Shown in pieces: positions 1 to 11,039 of a stretch of DNA of 64,000 bases. The stretch spans positions 3,643,606-3,707,605 of the forward strand of contig NW_006917096.1 in the NCBI RefSeq assembly GCF_000516985.1. The letters run 5' to 3'. Source of the DNA: Pestalotiopsis fici W106-1 (Eukaryota > Ascomycota > Sordariomycetes > Amphisphaeriales > Sporocadaceae). The notes below the pieces were generated by a model that saw only the letters and a program-made list of their open reading frames with translations, was not told where the DNA came from and searched no databases. Within the stretch, counting starts at the first letter, position 1, and every line of letters starts with the position of its first letter. The position numbers were made by a program, and so were the translations under genes.

Positions 1-1118
1 GGATCACTCAAGTCGACTATTGTCACGGAGCCTGGTGCAAAGGCCCAGATGTCTTCGTCGGCTTGCGCCGGTCGGGTGTATTCGGTCAGTGGTGATGGTG
101 CAAGGAATGTGTCCAGTAGTTGTAATCGCATCTTTAGAGGGCCCTCTTGGGCTGGAGCCCATTTGATCTCTGAAAGACGCCGCCGAAACTCATGATATGT
201 GAATTTCGGGCCCTCCATCGCCATTTGTCGAACGATATTCATCACAACCTCCATGTATAAGGGCGTCTTGTCTGAACTTGGGTCTACTGCCATCAGCTTA
301 AGGATTCGTGATATATTCAACTGATTCGTCGTCAAGTAGAGAGGCATGACCTTTGGTTGATTCGAGTTGGGCGCTAGACCTCGAAGACCTCTATAGAGAC
401 GTTTCATGGTCCAGATATTTGAGGGACAGACGAGGACCTTGACTGGAATCCCAGCCGAGCAGAGATAGGCAGCTTCGCATAGCTGGGTAGTAGTGTCGTT
501 GGTGAAGTTATCGTAGTGCATAATCATTCCAGCTAGGGGTTTCGGAAGACTGCCAGTGCCACTTTTGCTGTCAATGTAGCTCTCCAGGAGGCAACTGAGC
601 GTATGGCTCTTTCCAGCGCCTTGAGATCCGCAGATGAAAGCCGACCATGGAGTATTCATATTGGCCAGAACAAGTCTGTCTTTTGGAAATGCTTCTTGGG
701 CATCAAGTCGAATGCCCATCAATCCAAATTGCGGAATCACGTCCATAGTAGCGTCCTCCGTGTCAGACTGTATCAACCTTCCCACACCCAAAGTGAATAT
801 AGGTGCATTCATGAAGGCTTCAAGGTACTGCTGTCTGGTTTGATCCCAACTTGTGAAAGAGGTATTGTGCCCATTGGTGTTGTTGGCAGAGTCTACAAAG
901 GTTATGAGTTCCTGAAACTTCGAATCTTCATCAAACAACGCATGTCGAATGAGTCTCTGTGCTTCTTGTGTCGATTCCTGCTCATCATACTTGTGTTCTT
1001 CTTGTACAAGCGATTGCTGCTGCTGGTTCTGGGACCACATGGCCGGGATAGAAGGCGAGGGTGCATGTTTGCTTGCGATCCCTTGGTTGCCTGAGCAATC
1101 AATTGTTGCGGACGGCAT
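1..1118 (-). CDS. P-loop NTPase, C-terminus cut by the window edge
   Basis: A single uninterrupted frame runs on the minus strand from an ATG at 1118 to the window edge (372 codons seen, no stop reached). About 160 N-terminal residues are poorly structured and Gln-rich (NQQQQ near 31-35). A clear Walker A motif, GSQGAGKS, follows at residues 164-171. Just inside the edge is a hydrophobic stretch ending in an acidic residue, SVTIVDLSD (about 364-372), which fits a Walker B strand. The spacing of roughly 200 residues between A and B suggests an AAA/HerA-FtsK-like ATPase core rather than a small GTPase. No intron is visible. The next gene upstream, on the same strand, encodes a deaminase 1.34 kb away. 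I cannot name the family or substrate; ATP binding is well supported, function is not. Confidence 0.8.
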   Translation of the reverse strand, partial: MPSATIDCSGNQGIASKHAPSPSIPAMWSQNQQQQSLVQEEHKYDEQESTQEAQRLIRHALFDEDSKFQELITFVDSANNTNGHNTSFTSWDQTRQQYLEAFMNAPIFTLGVGRLIQSDTEDATMDVIPQFGLMGIRLDAQEAFPKDRLVLANMNTPWSAFICGSQGAGKSHTLSCLLESYIDSKSGTGSLPKPLAGMIMHYDNFTNDTTTQLCEAAYLCSAGIPVKVLVCPSNIWTMKRLYRGLRGLAPNSNQPKVMPLYLTTNQLNISRILKLMAVDPSSDKTPLYMEVVMNIVRQMAMEGPKFTYHEFRRRLSEIKWAPAQEGPLKMRLQLLDTFLAPSPLTEYTRPAQADEDIWAFAPGSVTIVDLSD

Positions 1119-2461
1119 GATAGAGATGACCTGGCTGCTCGAGAATCACCCAAGAGACTAGAAAACTTGGCGCTTTAGTCCTCTATGCTGTATGATGCGT
1201 GTATGGCAAATAAAGCTGGTGTTCATTAGAGTATACCGAGTTCTCGATGCAGATTATCTACTAGAGGATATATACCTAGATAAGTTTCATTACCTACGAA
1301 TTCAGGACTCCGCAGATTTTAAAGACGTATTGGACTTCCGGAATTGCATTGGAGGGAAGAAAGAAGAAAAAACCTGACGCTTCTTTTCCATGTCCTCCCA
1401 TCATCACTAGCATGCCGAGCGCTGTAAACTCAAATTGCCGCTTTATTCCAAGTCCCAATTTTTTTTTTTTTTGCGTCCGTTGCCAATACCGCGCTGCTGT
1501 GACAAAGAAAACATTGAAATGTTTTCCAAATAAAGTCCAGATTATGACTTTCTCCCCCTAAAACCATGAGCTGCTGCTTTGCGATCAACAGATCATAGAC
1601 GACGAGTTTCTGCATTGATACTGAGGGAAGCATTTGGGGTCCCAAAGAATTTGGCGGGATGCATGTGCATTAAATCCACCAGATGTCTCCAGCTGAGACG
1701 TAGGAAAGGACGGGCCGGTGCATGCCTAAATTTTTATTTTTTTTAATTTTTTTTTTTGGGACGGCCCATTCAATATTCGCTGTTGGTCTTCCATTATGCA
1801 TCAAATGCATCTTTCTTTTCTATCAATTGCCAATTTCTCCAATGGCCATGGACGAAAGGGAATAAACTCAAACTATGCGCTGTTAAGTTAGTCGGTAGGT
1901 AGTCTTCATGAACCAACATTTCGTCGTTCGGGCCGCCATGCAGTTGGGGTTCATGTCACAACCACCGACCTGCCGATCAGTCTGAGTCTTTCAACAATGG
2001 CTGGTGACACGATGGACTGCATCAGAGCAAAGGCATGCAGATTGAGCATGCAGAAGTACACAAGAGATGCAGTTGACTGGTCCTCAATTACCGTCTCATT
2101 GTCGACAGATATAAATGACATCAGAGCACTTGTGTGCCGTCTGATTATATGTCAGAGGCCCACCAGCAGCTGCTGGCAGATTATAGCGCAATCTTGGTTC
2201 GTCAACCAATTCTGCTAGCCACAGCAATCCATTGCCGCCTCGGCGTGCATTACGGGCCGTGGTTGGGGGACAGCCCGAGACCGCTTCGCCTGGAACCAAT
2301 TCTCTGGCCTGCTCTTAGACATAATTGCTGCCGAAAAGATAAGTAGCCATGCGAAACATTGTGATGAAGCAACCTTGTTGCATGAGTCTACGCGTGTCAC
2401 GCATTGGAGGAGGCCTACCAGCAGCGGTCTGATCAAACTATGGTCATGTTCTGGACACGTT
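1119..2461. other. intergenic, no gene seen
   Basis: About 1.3 kb between the P-loop gene start and the deaminase 3' end. It is AT-rich, with homopolymer T runs near 1459-1471 and 1731-1757. Small open frames on both strands lack protein-like composition or splice partners. Confidence 0.6.
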
Positions 2462-4432
2462 CTAAGCACTACCTACGGCATTTGATTGAACTCTGGCAAG
2501 GTCCTCGTAGGAAAACACCAAAACCTCATTGTTCCAAGAGCGCGCATTTTGCAGATAGTCAATGCAGGCAGCGAATTGGCAGTCATTGCCGACTCGAAGA
2601 TTCTGGTTGACCAAAAGGAATTCCTTGGCATCATCGAAGCCAACACCAAATTGCGATTCTCTAGCCAAGGTGGCACATAGACGACCCCAGCTGGGACGCC
2701 TGGAAGTCTGGTCGATGAGGCTGGTGGTTGACACGAGGTCTTGTCGCACGCGATCATCAGCTCGTGTGACATGAAAGACCAACTTTGGGTCCATGTGCTC
2801 TCCCTGTGACTTATCCATCGACCCTCCCACGATCCTGGCATACTTTGCATCGGTGAGACTCGCGTGAGTGCTTGACCCCTCATGACCGGCTGAGCTCGAA
2901 GCATATGTGATTACAGATTGAGTTGCTGTTGGTGAATGGATGGAGCCTTCTTGTGTGATGGAATTTGATGGGCTTGATACGCGCTCAAACCCATGCCGAA
3001 CGGGATCTGATGAGAATATAGAGAGTGATACACCTGCTGTAGAATCCAAATTATATGGTCGGCGAGCACCAACCCCGAGCCTTTGTTCTATCTGGTGTTT
3101 GATAGCTGTCTCCATGGCGTCACTCATTGAGGTGATGAGCGTTTTATACTTCTGGTAGACGAGATTATCGCTACAGAATGGAGGACACCAACTACGATAC
3201 AGCTTTTGGTGGCAAGCGGAGACCGAGAACTTCGTCGAATGAAGTTTCAAGAATTCATTGCACAGGAAGCATGATTTCTTACTGACTCCAATCAATCGGT
3301 GTCTGGGCATTCTCTCCAAGTTGTGGTCGTAAAAGTTGATCAGCTGCAATTCGGCATGTACAACGAGATCTTCTCCAGAGCCTTTCTTTTGGAGATACCC
3401 CTCTGGATTGGTAACATTCCATGCTTGTCCCAGGCGCATGATCAGGTCTTCGATGTCACTGCAGTGACTACGGCGTAAGGTGAGCTCAAGATTATTCTCC
3501 TTTCGAGGGAGGGAAGAAAGTTGCTTCGGTGGAGGCTCAATAGCTTCTACAAGAATTGGGCAGAGCAAGTCGCAGTTCTCGGCGACAAAGCTGAGGAGAA
3601 CTTTGCTAGCCACTGCATAGCGACCAAGTTTGTAGATATTGACCACCCACGGGGCTACCGGCTTACCACGAGCCTTACATGCAGCTTCAAGGAACGGACC
3701 GTAGGACCACTTTCCCTTGACAGCCCATTGGATTTGCACCATGATTTGGTCGTGATCTGGTTCATTGTCCGCTTCGATCAAGGATCGCAGGTAGGTTATC
3801 CATTCAAGGAATCGGTCAGACTTTGGTTTCGCCGAGAGTGTGCCCAAGAAACCAGGGTTTGCAAGTATCCAGTCAACAGTTTCGGCTATATCACCTGAGC
3901 TTCTCTGCAACATGCTTAGGTAATGGCTGATTTTCTCGATATCTAGCTCAATCACTCTCAACAGAATTTGGTTCTCTGTCTCCAATGATGTCGTGCCACC
4001 TGGTGAACAACTTAGCGAGAATACACAACGTGGTTCGGACACATAGTTCAAGTTAAATTCTTGAAGCATACCTCTCTGAGGGCCATTGGCAGCATGGTTG
4101 AGGATATTCACAATTGCTCTCACTTGTTCCAAGGTGTCGTCCTCTACGCCTGCATTACTGGCGATGCGGATGATAGTGCCCTCTGGCTGCCCTTCTTCTA
4201 ACGTAGCAGCTGAAACAGTATCACCGTCCTTCCTCGTAGCAAATAGTAAAGCAATAGAGTCGAGAAACTTGCTGGTTTTTCGTTCACTGGCTCCCTGGTG
4301 TGTATCGCTGGGGTGCCTATCGAGATTGTGGATGGTTGGTTCTCCGCGCACAGGGTCCAGTAACCACAAGAGTGTACTGGTCTGTGTGAAGCGTTTCAAC
4401 ACTGACCCGGTGACGGCTAAGTTCGCTGACAT
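2462..4432 (-). CDS. OTT_1508-like nucleic-acid deaminase family protein
   Basis: This 656-aa protein starts at the ATG at 4432. The frame stays open upstream to 4930, but that extension looks like leader sequence (His/Cys-rich, no regular pattern), so I prefer the internal start. The C-terminal half has a cytidine-deaminase-type zinc site: VVHAELQL with His359 and Glu361, then SCFLCNEF with Cys388 and Cys391. This H-x-E plus C-x2-C pattern, followed by a conserved HxxLYRSW-like stretch, is typical of the fungal OTT_1508-like deaminase group. The first 300 residues carry no motif I recognise. The last 200 residues are Ser/Thr-rich and end in a more ordered segment. The family is known from comparative genomics; its substrate is unproven, and suggested roles include RNA/DNA editing or conflict. 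All predicted zinc and catalytic residues are present, so it should be active. Confidence 0.8.
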   Translation of the reverse strand: MSANLAVTGSVLKRFTQTSTLLWLLDPVRGEPTIHNLDRHPSDTHQGASERKTSKFLDSIALLFATRKDGDTVSAATLEEGQPEGTIIRIASNAGVEDDTLEQVRAIVNILNHAANGPQRGMLQEFNLNYVSEPRCVFSLSCSPGGTTSLETENQILLRVIELDIEKISHYLSMLQRSSGDIAETVDWILANPGFLGTLSAKPKSDRFLEWITYLRSLIEADNEPDHDQIMVQIQWAVKGKWSYGPFLEAACKARGKPVAPWVVNIYKLGRYAVASKVLLSFVAENCDLLCPILVEAIEPPPKQLSSLPRKENNLELTLRRSHCSDIEDLIMRLGQAWNVTNPEGYLQKKGSGEDLVVHAELQLINFYDHNLERMPRHRLIGVSKKSCFLCNEFLKLHSTKFSVSACHQKLYRSWCPPFCSDNLVYQKYKTLITSMSDAMETAIKHQIEQRLGVGARRPYNLDSTAGVSLSIFSSDPVRHGFERVSSPSNSITQEGSIHSPTATQSVITYASSSAGHEGSSTHASLTDAKYARIVGGSMDKSQGEHMDPKLVFHVTRADDRVRQDLVSTTSLIDQTSRRPSWGRLCATLARESQFGVGFDDAKEFLLVNQNLRVGNDCQFAACIDYLQNARSWNNEVLVFSYEDLARVQSNAVGSA

Positions 4433-5018
4433 AGTAGCTTGGAAATGATGGTTATGGTAATGATGCGATGAGTGTCTTGGAAATGTGTAGAAAGTAGGTA
4501 TTTTGACAAAAATATTCTGAGAACACAGCAAGTGAAACCCACGAAGGAAGATTGCAATTATAACCAGTCTTGATCTGCCAGTGATGCGAACTTTGTCACG
4601 AGGGCTGTGGCCAAATTCCTGCATACATGCAAATGGGTGTGAAGGAGACAGAGTGAGCAGCTGGTTGCATGGTGCAGGCCAATGGTCAGTGAATGACATG
4701 GTTCGCCTGGGCATGTCAGGCTGCAATACATCGAGTTCCACAGGTTGATTACAAGCATTTTGTCGAATAGTGTAAGGTTTTCCGGCAGCAATCGGCAACC
4801 CAATGATTGGGCCTCGACATATACCAAAGTCAGCAAAGACGGGCACCGTGGTTGAACTACAGACACGGTGTAGAGAGGCGAAAACTTGGGAGTGGATGGC
4901 AGACGGGCAGTAACTCTGTACCCGCATCAATTCACAATTCCCATTGTGATATTTATATTGAGTATAGTGGATATCAAAACACCCTCAATCGAGTTATCAC
5001 CCATATAGCTCCTCTGTC
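4433..5018. other. deaminase leader/promoter region
   Basis: This 586-bp gap separates the deaminase start from the 3' end of the membrane protein on the same strand. The deaminase frame remains open through most of it, but the conceptual protein is not protein-like. No other feature is visible. Confidence 0.5.
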
Positions 5019-6512
5019 TCACCAGTCCCGTTCGTAACGTACCGACGTTTCTCTCGTCACTGTGATACCATTCTTCCTTGTCGGCTTGGGGCTCGCTGCC
5101 ATGGCTCTGGCATCGTATACAGGCCAGGCTGCTCTTAATTCTTCCACACTGGGGCTCGTCAAGTCAATGACTGGCCTTGAGCCAGTCACTGCCGTCTTTT
5201 CGAATCCATCATCCCTATTGTGCCACATGTGGACGCCCTCGTCCTCCCACGAGTAGTTGCGCGTATGCCCCGTTTCATCAATCGACGACAATTGGATCGA
5301 TTCATTGTATCTCTTCCTCCTCGAGCGATTCTGCTCCACGACCGTATTGGACCCGTCTGTGCCTCCCGAGTAGTCGCTACGTCCCTTTCCGGAGCGCGAA
5401 CGCAGCCGCTCGGGTATATAGCGCACGAACAAGGGTTTGAGTGCAGGAATGGAGGCGCATACGACACCAGCGTTCATCTCGGCGTAGGAGAACAAGAAGT
5501 CTTCGACACTGTCCCATGTCCTATCATGGGATGCTCTCAAGCCTGGAATAAGTACAGTTCGTCGAATGGTTATACCACAAACACTGCAAGGACTGAATTA
5601 GCGTCGTGCCACAACACAGCCATCATAGCGAAGTGGAAAAACTCACAGAGCGCCTGCTGCAAAGAGCAATATGAGCGACAATTTCTGCCTCTTATCCATC
5701 TGTAGGGGAAGAATCACGGGTATGGGGAGGACCAGGATGCAGACATCCATTATGATGTTGAGGATACTAAGTGCCCAATATGAAGCCCATGGGTCCAGGC
5801 ACGTTGAGGTCTCGATACTGAAATCCCAAGCCGCCGCGATGGGCTTACATGGTAGAATATTCATGAAGAGGTATGTCAACGAGTATATAATACTTGTCAA
5901 ACTAAGAATGTAGGTAGACCATCGAAACCACCTTTGAGGAGATAGTCGAAGGTAGAAGAACAAGATGGACAGCTTGGAGAACATTATACTCAAGGAGTAA
6001 GTCCCAGTGCTGATAATATTATACTTTTATTTGTTAGTCATGATGCCTTCAGTCCTTTCATTTTGGTCTTACCACTGGATACCAGATATTGAACGTCGAG
6101 AATAGGATGTCCCACATGTGATATGCTAATCCATAATCCATTTCTGTTTCATTTTCAGTTCAAGTGAAGCGGAAATTTGATTTTGGCCGACTCACGTATG
6201 AGGGTTGCCACAATCGTGGCAATGGAGAATACCAAGGCGGCAAGTACCATGTCTAGGTGAATATGTCAGGGTCTGTTGCCTTCCGATCATCAAGTTTTCT
6301 TCCTTACAGTCGTCAGGACTGACACGACCACGCACGATGGTTATCCTTGTGAACAATCTCAAGGCAACTGTCGTTGTAGCAATTGCTGTTGTCACCACCG
6401 CCATTGCAATGAGCTCCGCTTTCCTGTTGGGAGCATTATCCATGCCATATTGAATTTCCCCCTCGGGCGGGCTCGCCAAGTATTGCGCAGAATCGTTGCT
6501 TGATGTTGCCAT
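5019..6512 (-). CDS. fungal rhodopsin-domain integral membrane protein (PTH11/SAT4-related)
   Basis: Five exons join cleanly: 6512-6308, 6252-6196, 6143-6073, 6023-5647 and 5583-5019, giving 424 aa. Exons 2 and 3 are only 57 and 71 nt. The first helix (AVVTTAIATTTVALRLF) is followed by the family signature around DDYMVLAAL. Next come YGLAYHMWDI, the SKLSILFFYLRL helix, a PCKPIAAAWD loop with conserved Cys residues, further helices, and SHDRTWDSVEDFLFSYAEMN before the last helix. These are hallmarks of the fungal rhodopsin-domain family of seven-helix proteins, some of which act as surface-sensing GPCR-like receptors. No CFEM domain precedes the helices. The cytosolic tail of about 130 residues is rich in Ser, Arg and acidic residues, as in receptor tails. 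The ligand is unknown. Confidence 0.88.
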
Positions 6513-8568
6513 GGTGACTCTATATCTGGCGAAGGGACTTGTCCTAATGGACACGGCGCATCCCAACGAAAATATCCAGGTTGCGATTCATGAGGCTGTA
6601 TCTTCGAACAATGAGTGTCAAAGGCCAAAAATAATGGCTCGTGTGATGAAACAAGAAACGTGAAAGAGACCGTAGTCTAGCGAGCCACGCGAGTTTAAAG
6701 ATACTGGTGCAACGCGGTCGTCTATATTGAGTGCATGACGAGTCGCGGGATAAATCGAATCAGGTTGGGATAACTCGACAATCGCCACATCAGGTAAGTC
6801 GGGAGCCAAGGACGAGGAGATGTCGAACTCCTCCTCCGTGAGTGGTTCACGAGTCTCACGTATCGGGACCCATCACCGAAGGAGGCATAGACAGAACTGA
6901 AAACCCCATTCCAGGGCCAATATGTCCGTGGAGAGCATACCACTTACACACCACGAAAATTCGAGACTGGCATTGGCAGTACTCTCAAGCATACCCTCCG
7001 AGCCCACACTTGTCCAATAAAAGACCCCAGATGCCGTGACTATCTGTGCAGCTGACGACCCTTGCCTCCCTTCATTTATCCTCAACATCGAAGTGCCCCA
7101 GTCGTGATGGTTTATCCCGCCCATGAAAGCGCTATAAGAGGACTGAATAAGATGATTATCAGTATTCCTCAGCCCAGGTCAGGCGCAGGAACGGGCTTAC
7201 GCATACCACTAAAGACTCCTCCCAGCATCGGATCTAGCCTTCTAGAAGAGCAGGAGGAAGCAGCACGCCACAACCTTGACCTTCCGAATATAGGAAGCCC
7301 CACTAGTTGGTATACATGGGTAGGTCAATCAGTCATGCTCAGCCCGCAAACGGACGGCATTTCGGCCATGAAAATAGTGCTTTTCTCGGGAACTATCACA
7401 TCGTGAGGCTCACCCAGAATGAAACATTGTCGAGTGAGGGAGCAATTTTAACCACTTGGCAAGTCTGTTGCGCGATACTGTAGAAGCATGCCATGTGTCA
7501 AATGTACATTGTAGGGTTAAGCTTTCCAAAGCGTAAGTACAGGGCTTCTTGGGGAGCAAAGGTGTACCTGAGAGTATGCCCCGCTCATATGGCGGGGTAT
7601 AATACCAACAGTCAGATTACAATTGAATATTGACAAGACTTGGTTCTTCTAGTCCGTACCTAGAGATACCGAGCTTTTACCAGAATGATTCTATCTCTCG
7701 GCAACAAACTCCGACCACGATTCAGCCGACTATAGAATCCACCCTTGATCAAGTATACGGAGAGTCTCCCGCGCATCCGTGGTTTCACATTGACTGGCAG
7801 CGAAGCGGCCATATGTCGCCTGCTCGGGTTAGTCCCGAGGTTGGGTACCATTTTCATGGGTAGAATGATTGATAAGACTTGACAATAGACAGTCATGTTC
7901 CGCGACTTTGCTTTACAATAACATATGATCTGTCGATCCCGAGTTCATCATGGCACGTGCTCGAGCCGGCAGTGATACTGTTATACAGCGGAGACTCTGA
8001 CGCCATACATGGCCTGCTGTAGGTGATCATACCTCCCAACGAACTGGAACCGAGACAAGGCACCCATATGGCAATCCGTTCCTTATCTTTATATTAAAAC
8101 TATCCCGAAAATTTGCTTGGGTGGTGGTCTATACCGTTGTTGAGCTTGTGATAGGCGGCAATTGACTTCAATCAAGTGTAAGCACGATACTCTTGTTATC
8201 GTTTGACCATTCGCAACGAACCTCGGCCCGTTCCGGGCTGCAACTCTCACAGGATGCATACAATTCGCTAATACAAAGACAAGATAATCACCATTCGAGA
8301 AACAAGCGTGTGAGCGTATGCAACGTTTGACAGTATTTGATAGTCTATATTAAGTCAGCTCGGCTACATTTTGCCGGCGTGCACGCGATGTTCTTGATCA
8401 ACACATCTTTGCTACTACAAGCCAAACGGTACCCGTAAAATGCAGGTACCTGTTGAAGACGACGCCCCTCCAAGAGAACAGTGCTAATCGCTCATGCTGT
8501 ATGCTTGTTCGTCTAACCAAGAGTCATGTCTAATTTCTTTAGAGCTTGGTACTGCCATCTGTGCCTAG
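6513..8568. other. long intergenic region, possible gene relic
   Basis: Two kilobases without a convincing gene. On the minus strand, 6620-7320 contains fragments that read like protein and are bounded by intron-like sequences (for example a GT...CAG segment near 7150-7210), but stops interrupt every assembly I tried. The rest, 7330-8568, shows nothing. Confidence 0.4.
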
Positions 8569-8981
<413 letters not shown>

Positions 8982-11039
8982 GGTTTCTGGTGAGACAGAC
9001 GAGGACGAGAAGAAACGGCGGAGGAAGGACATAAAATCAAGAGTGCTATATCTGCGCTAAAGGGCAGATGTGTTGTATGCGGCGGGGTGAACGGTTATTA
9101 TATACAGAGCGGGGGGGCAAAGAGAGTGAGTTGATTGCGAGGTGCAGAAACGATTCAGATCCAGGCGCTATGATTTGTCAGAGGAGCAATTGCGCAAGTG
9201 GACTTGTAGCACGGGGACCGAGTTTGAAGCAGTCGGAGGGTCCACTAAATCTTTCAGCGCTCCTTCACTGACGCTGCGGCAAAGATGAAGTTTTATGTAT
9301 TGTTTCCCGAGACTGAGGTGACCTGGCATCTGCAATTCAAGCGCAACAAATGTAAATAGATTGCATGCAAGAGCAATCAAAAACTATGCTACGATTCCCA
9401 AATATAAACTACATGTTCTGTAAAATTTTGATATCACCGTTCTTCTTACCGACATTGAATACCATACTACAGTACAGTCGAACAGTTCTGAAATGATTCC
9501 ATATGGAGGTGCGGCATCGAGCGGGCGGCCGCTTTTTTTTTCTTCTCTCTTCTTGCAAGGGTCTTTGGAGGGGGGCAAAGTCGACGTCGGGGTCTGGAGA
9601 GCAGATTGCGAGAAGCCAGCGGAATCGCAGGGGGAGGAAGGATGACGCAACTTGACTTTTTCGCACTTCCTGCATCCGCACGGCCTTGACCTTATCGCCG
9701 ATAAGGAATCCGAGCCTCGCGATCGAGCACATTCCCTACTTGGGCACGGCAGGGCGCAGGAGTATTTGGACCCGTGAACTTCAGATGTTTCTCGGGGTCG
9801 AAGCCTACTTTCAGGCTGGGCTGGGCTGGGTATTGTGCTGAGGCTTGTAATATCATCTTTGGAACATTTCGGTCAGACAATGGGCTCAGTCAATACCAAA
9901 ACTCCCCTGGCCTTCAAGTATTTGGAATTGCTTGACAAGACTCCATTCGGCTGATCAAGGTCTAGGCTCTTTTTATCCTTTTGCATCTCAGTGAGCATAG
10001 TTGTTTCCAACTCCATTGTCCGCCATTACTTGCATGAGGCTCAAAGTGAACAATATTGCATCTGACATGCATGTCCATCGTGTTGGTCTATCAACCATGT
10101 TTACTACTGGAATGGAATACTCAATAGGTACCTCTGTGGAGAGTCACGAGTTTGCGCAGATTGATTTTCTAATATAGTCGACCCTTTCAATCTGAAATAG
10201 ATGTACAAATGGAAATTCAAAATGCTTCCTGCGTACTTGTAGTGTCTGCAACAATATATTCATGTTGATCGAGGAGGCTGCGGCCGTAATCCTCTGCCTG
10301 TATGTTGGCATCTTGTCGCGAGTCTCATGCTTCCACGTCTGTACTTTGTGGGACGTGAATCTCTTTGCCAACCAATAAGAAACAGGCTGGGCTTGGGATC
10401 GCCTAGGCTTGCCTGGGGATCGCAACGGCGTCTTGCGTCCCCAAGGCCCAACTACTACGTACCTACTTCCCAAATCCCTAATCCATCCTCCCTTTTACGC
10501 GAATCATAGCAAGGCTTCGGCTGCCGTACTAGTAGCTGACCGAAATACTAGACACGTCGTCGCAAGCATCAACCCCTTTGGCTCAACCGTACAAAGTAGA
10601 AGAAAAACCAAGTGACAGAACCTGCGAAATCATTTCTCTGGACAAGGTTTGCAGATCTTGCTAGAGTTGGGTGCCGACTTTTCATATTCAGTCTGGCGAT
10701 ATATTCTCATCGACGAATCATACAGCGCAGTCAGGAATCCTGGCTCGCCTGGCACTGGGAGTCTGTCTGTTGCTCAACGGCGGATTCCTTTGACACCAAA
10801 AGATTGACGGGTCCCGGCCCCACTACGGCGCTGGACGACACGAATTTCTCTGTCATTCGACCCAACGTTCATTAACGTCCGCTGACAGAACGCCGTCGTC
10901 CCGACTCCACACTCTCCGTTCCCCTCGTGCGTCTCGATCGATCGCCTTCTCTTTTTTCCTTGTTTTCCACTTGTTGTATTATATACCTGCATTTGCCTGG
11001 GTCTGTCCTCAATCCTGAGGACTACCCAATCCCGTCAAG
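8982..11039. other. intergenic, no gene seen
   Basis: About 2 kb between the divergently transcribed glutaredoxin and BAG genes. It includes G/C-rich patches near 9530-9600 and pyrimidine-rich sequence just before the BAG frame (10945-10975). Open frames here (for example on the minus strand at 9384-9732 and 10144-10473) are low-quality and probably spurious. Confidence 0.55.

Noticed and set aside
603..1094. Open frames on the plus strand across 603-1161
   Set aside because: They are antisense shadows of the P-loop ATPase, which has a motif and a continuous frame.
4433..4930. Upstream extension of the deaminase frame
   Set aside because: Open by chance; composition is irregular and no conserved feature is seen, so the start at 4432 is preferred.
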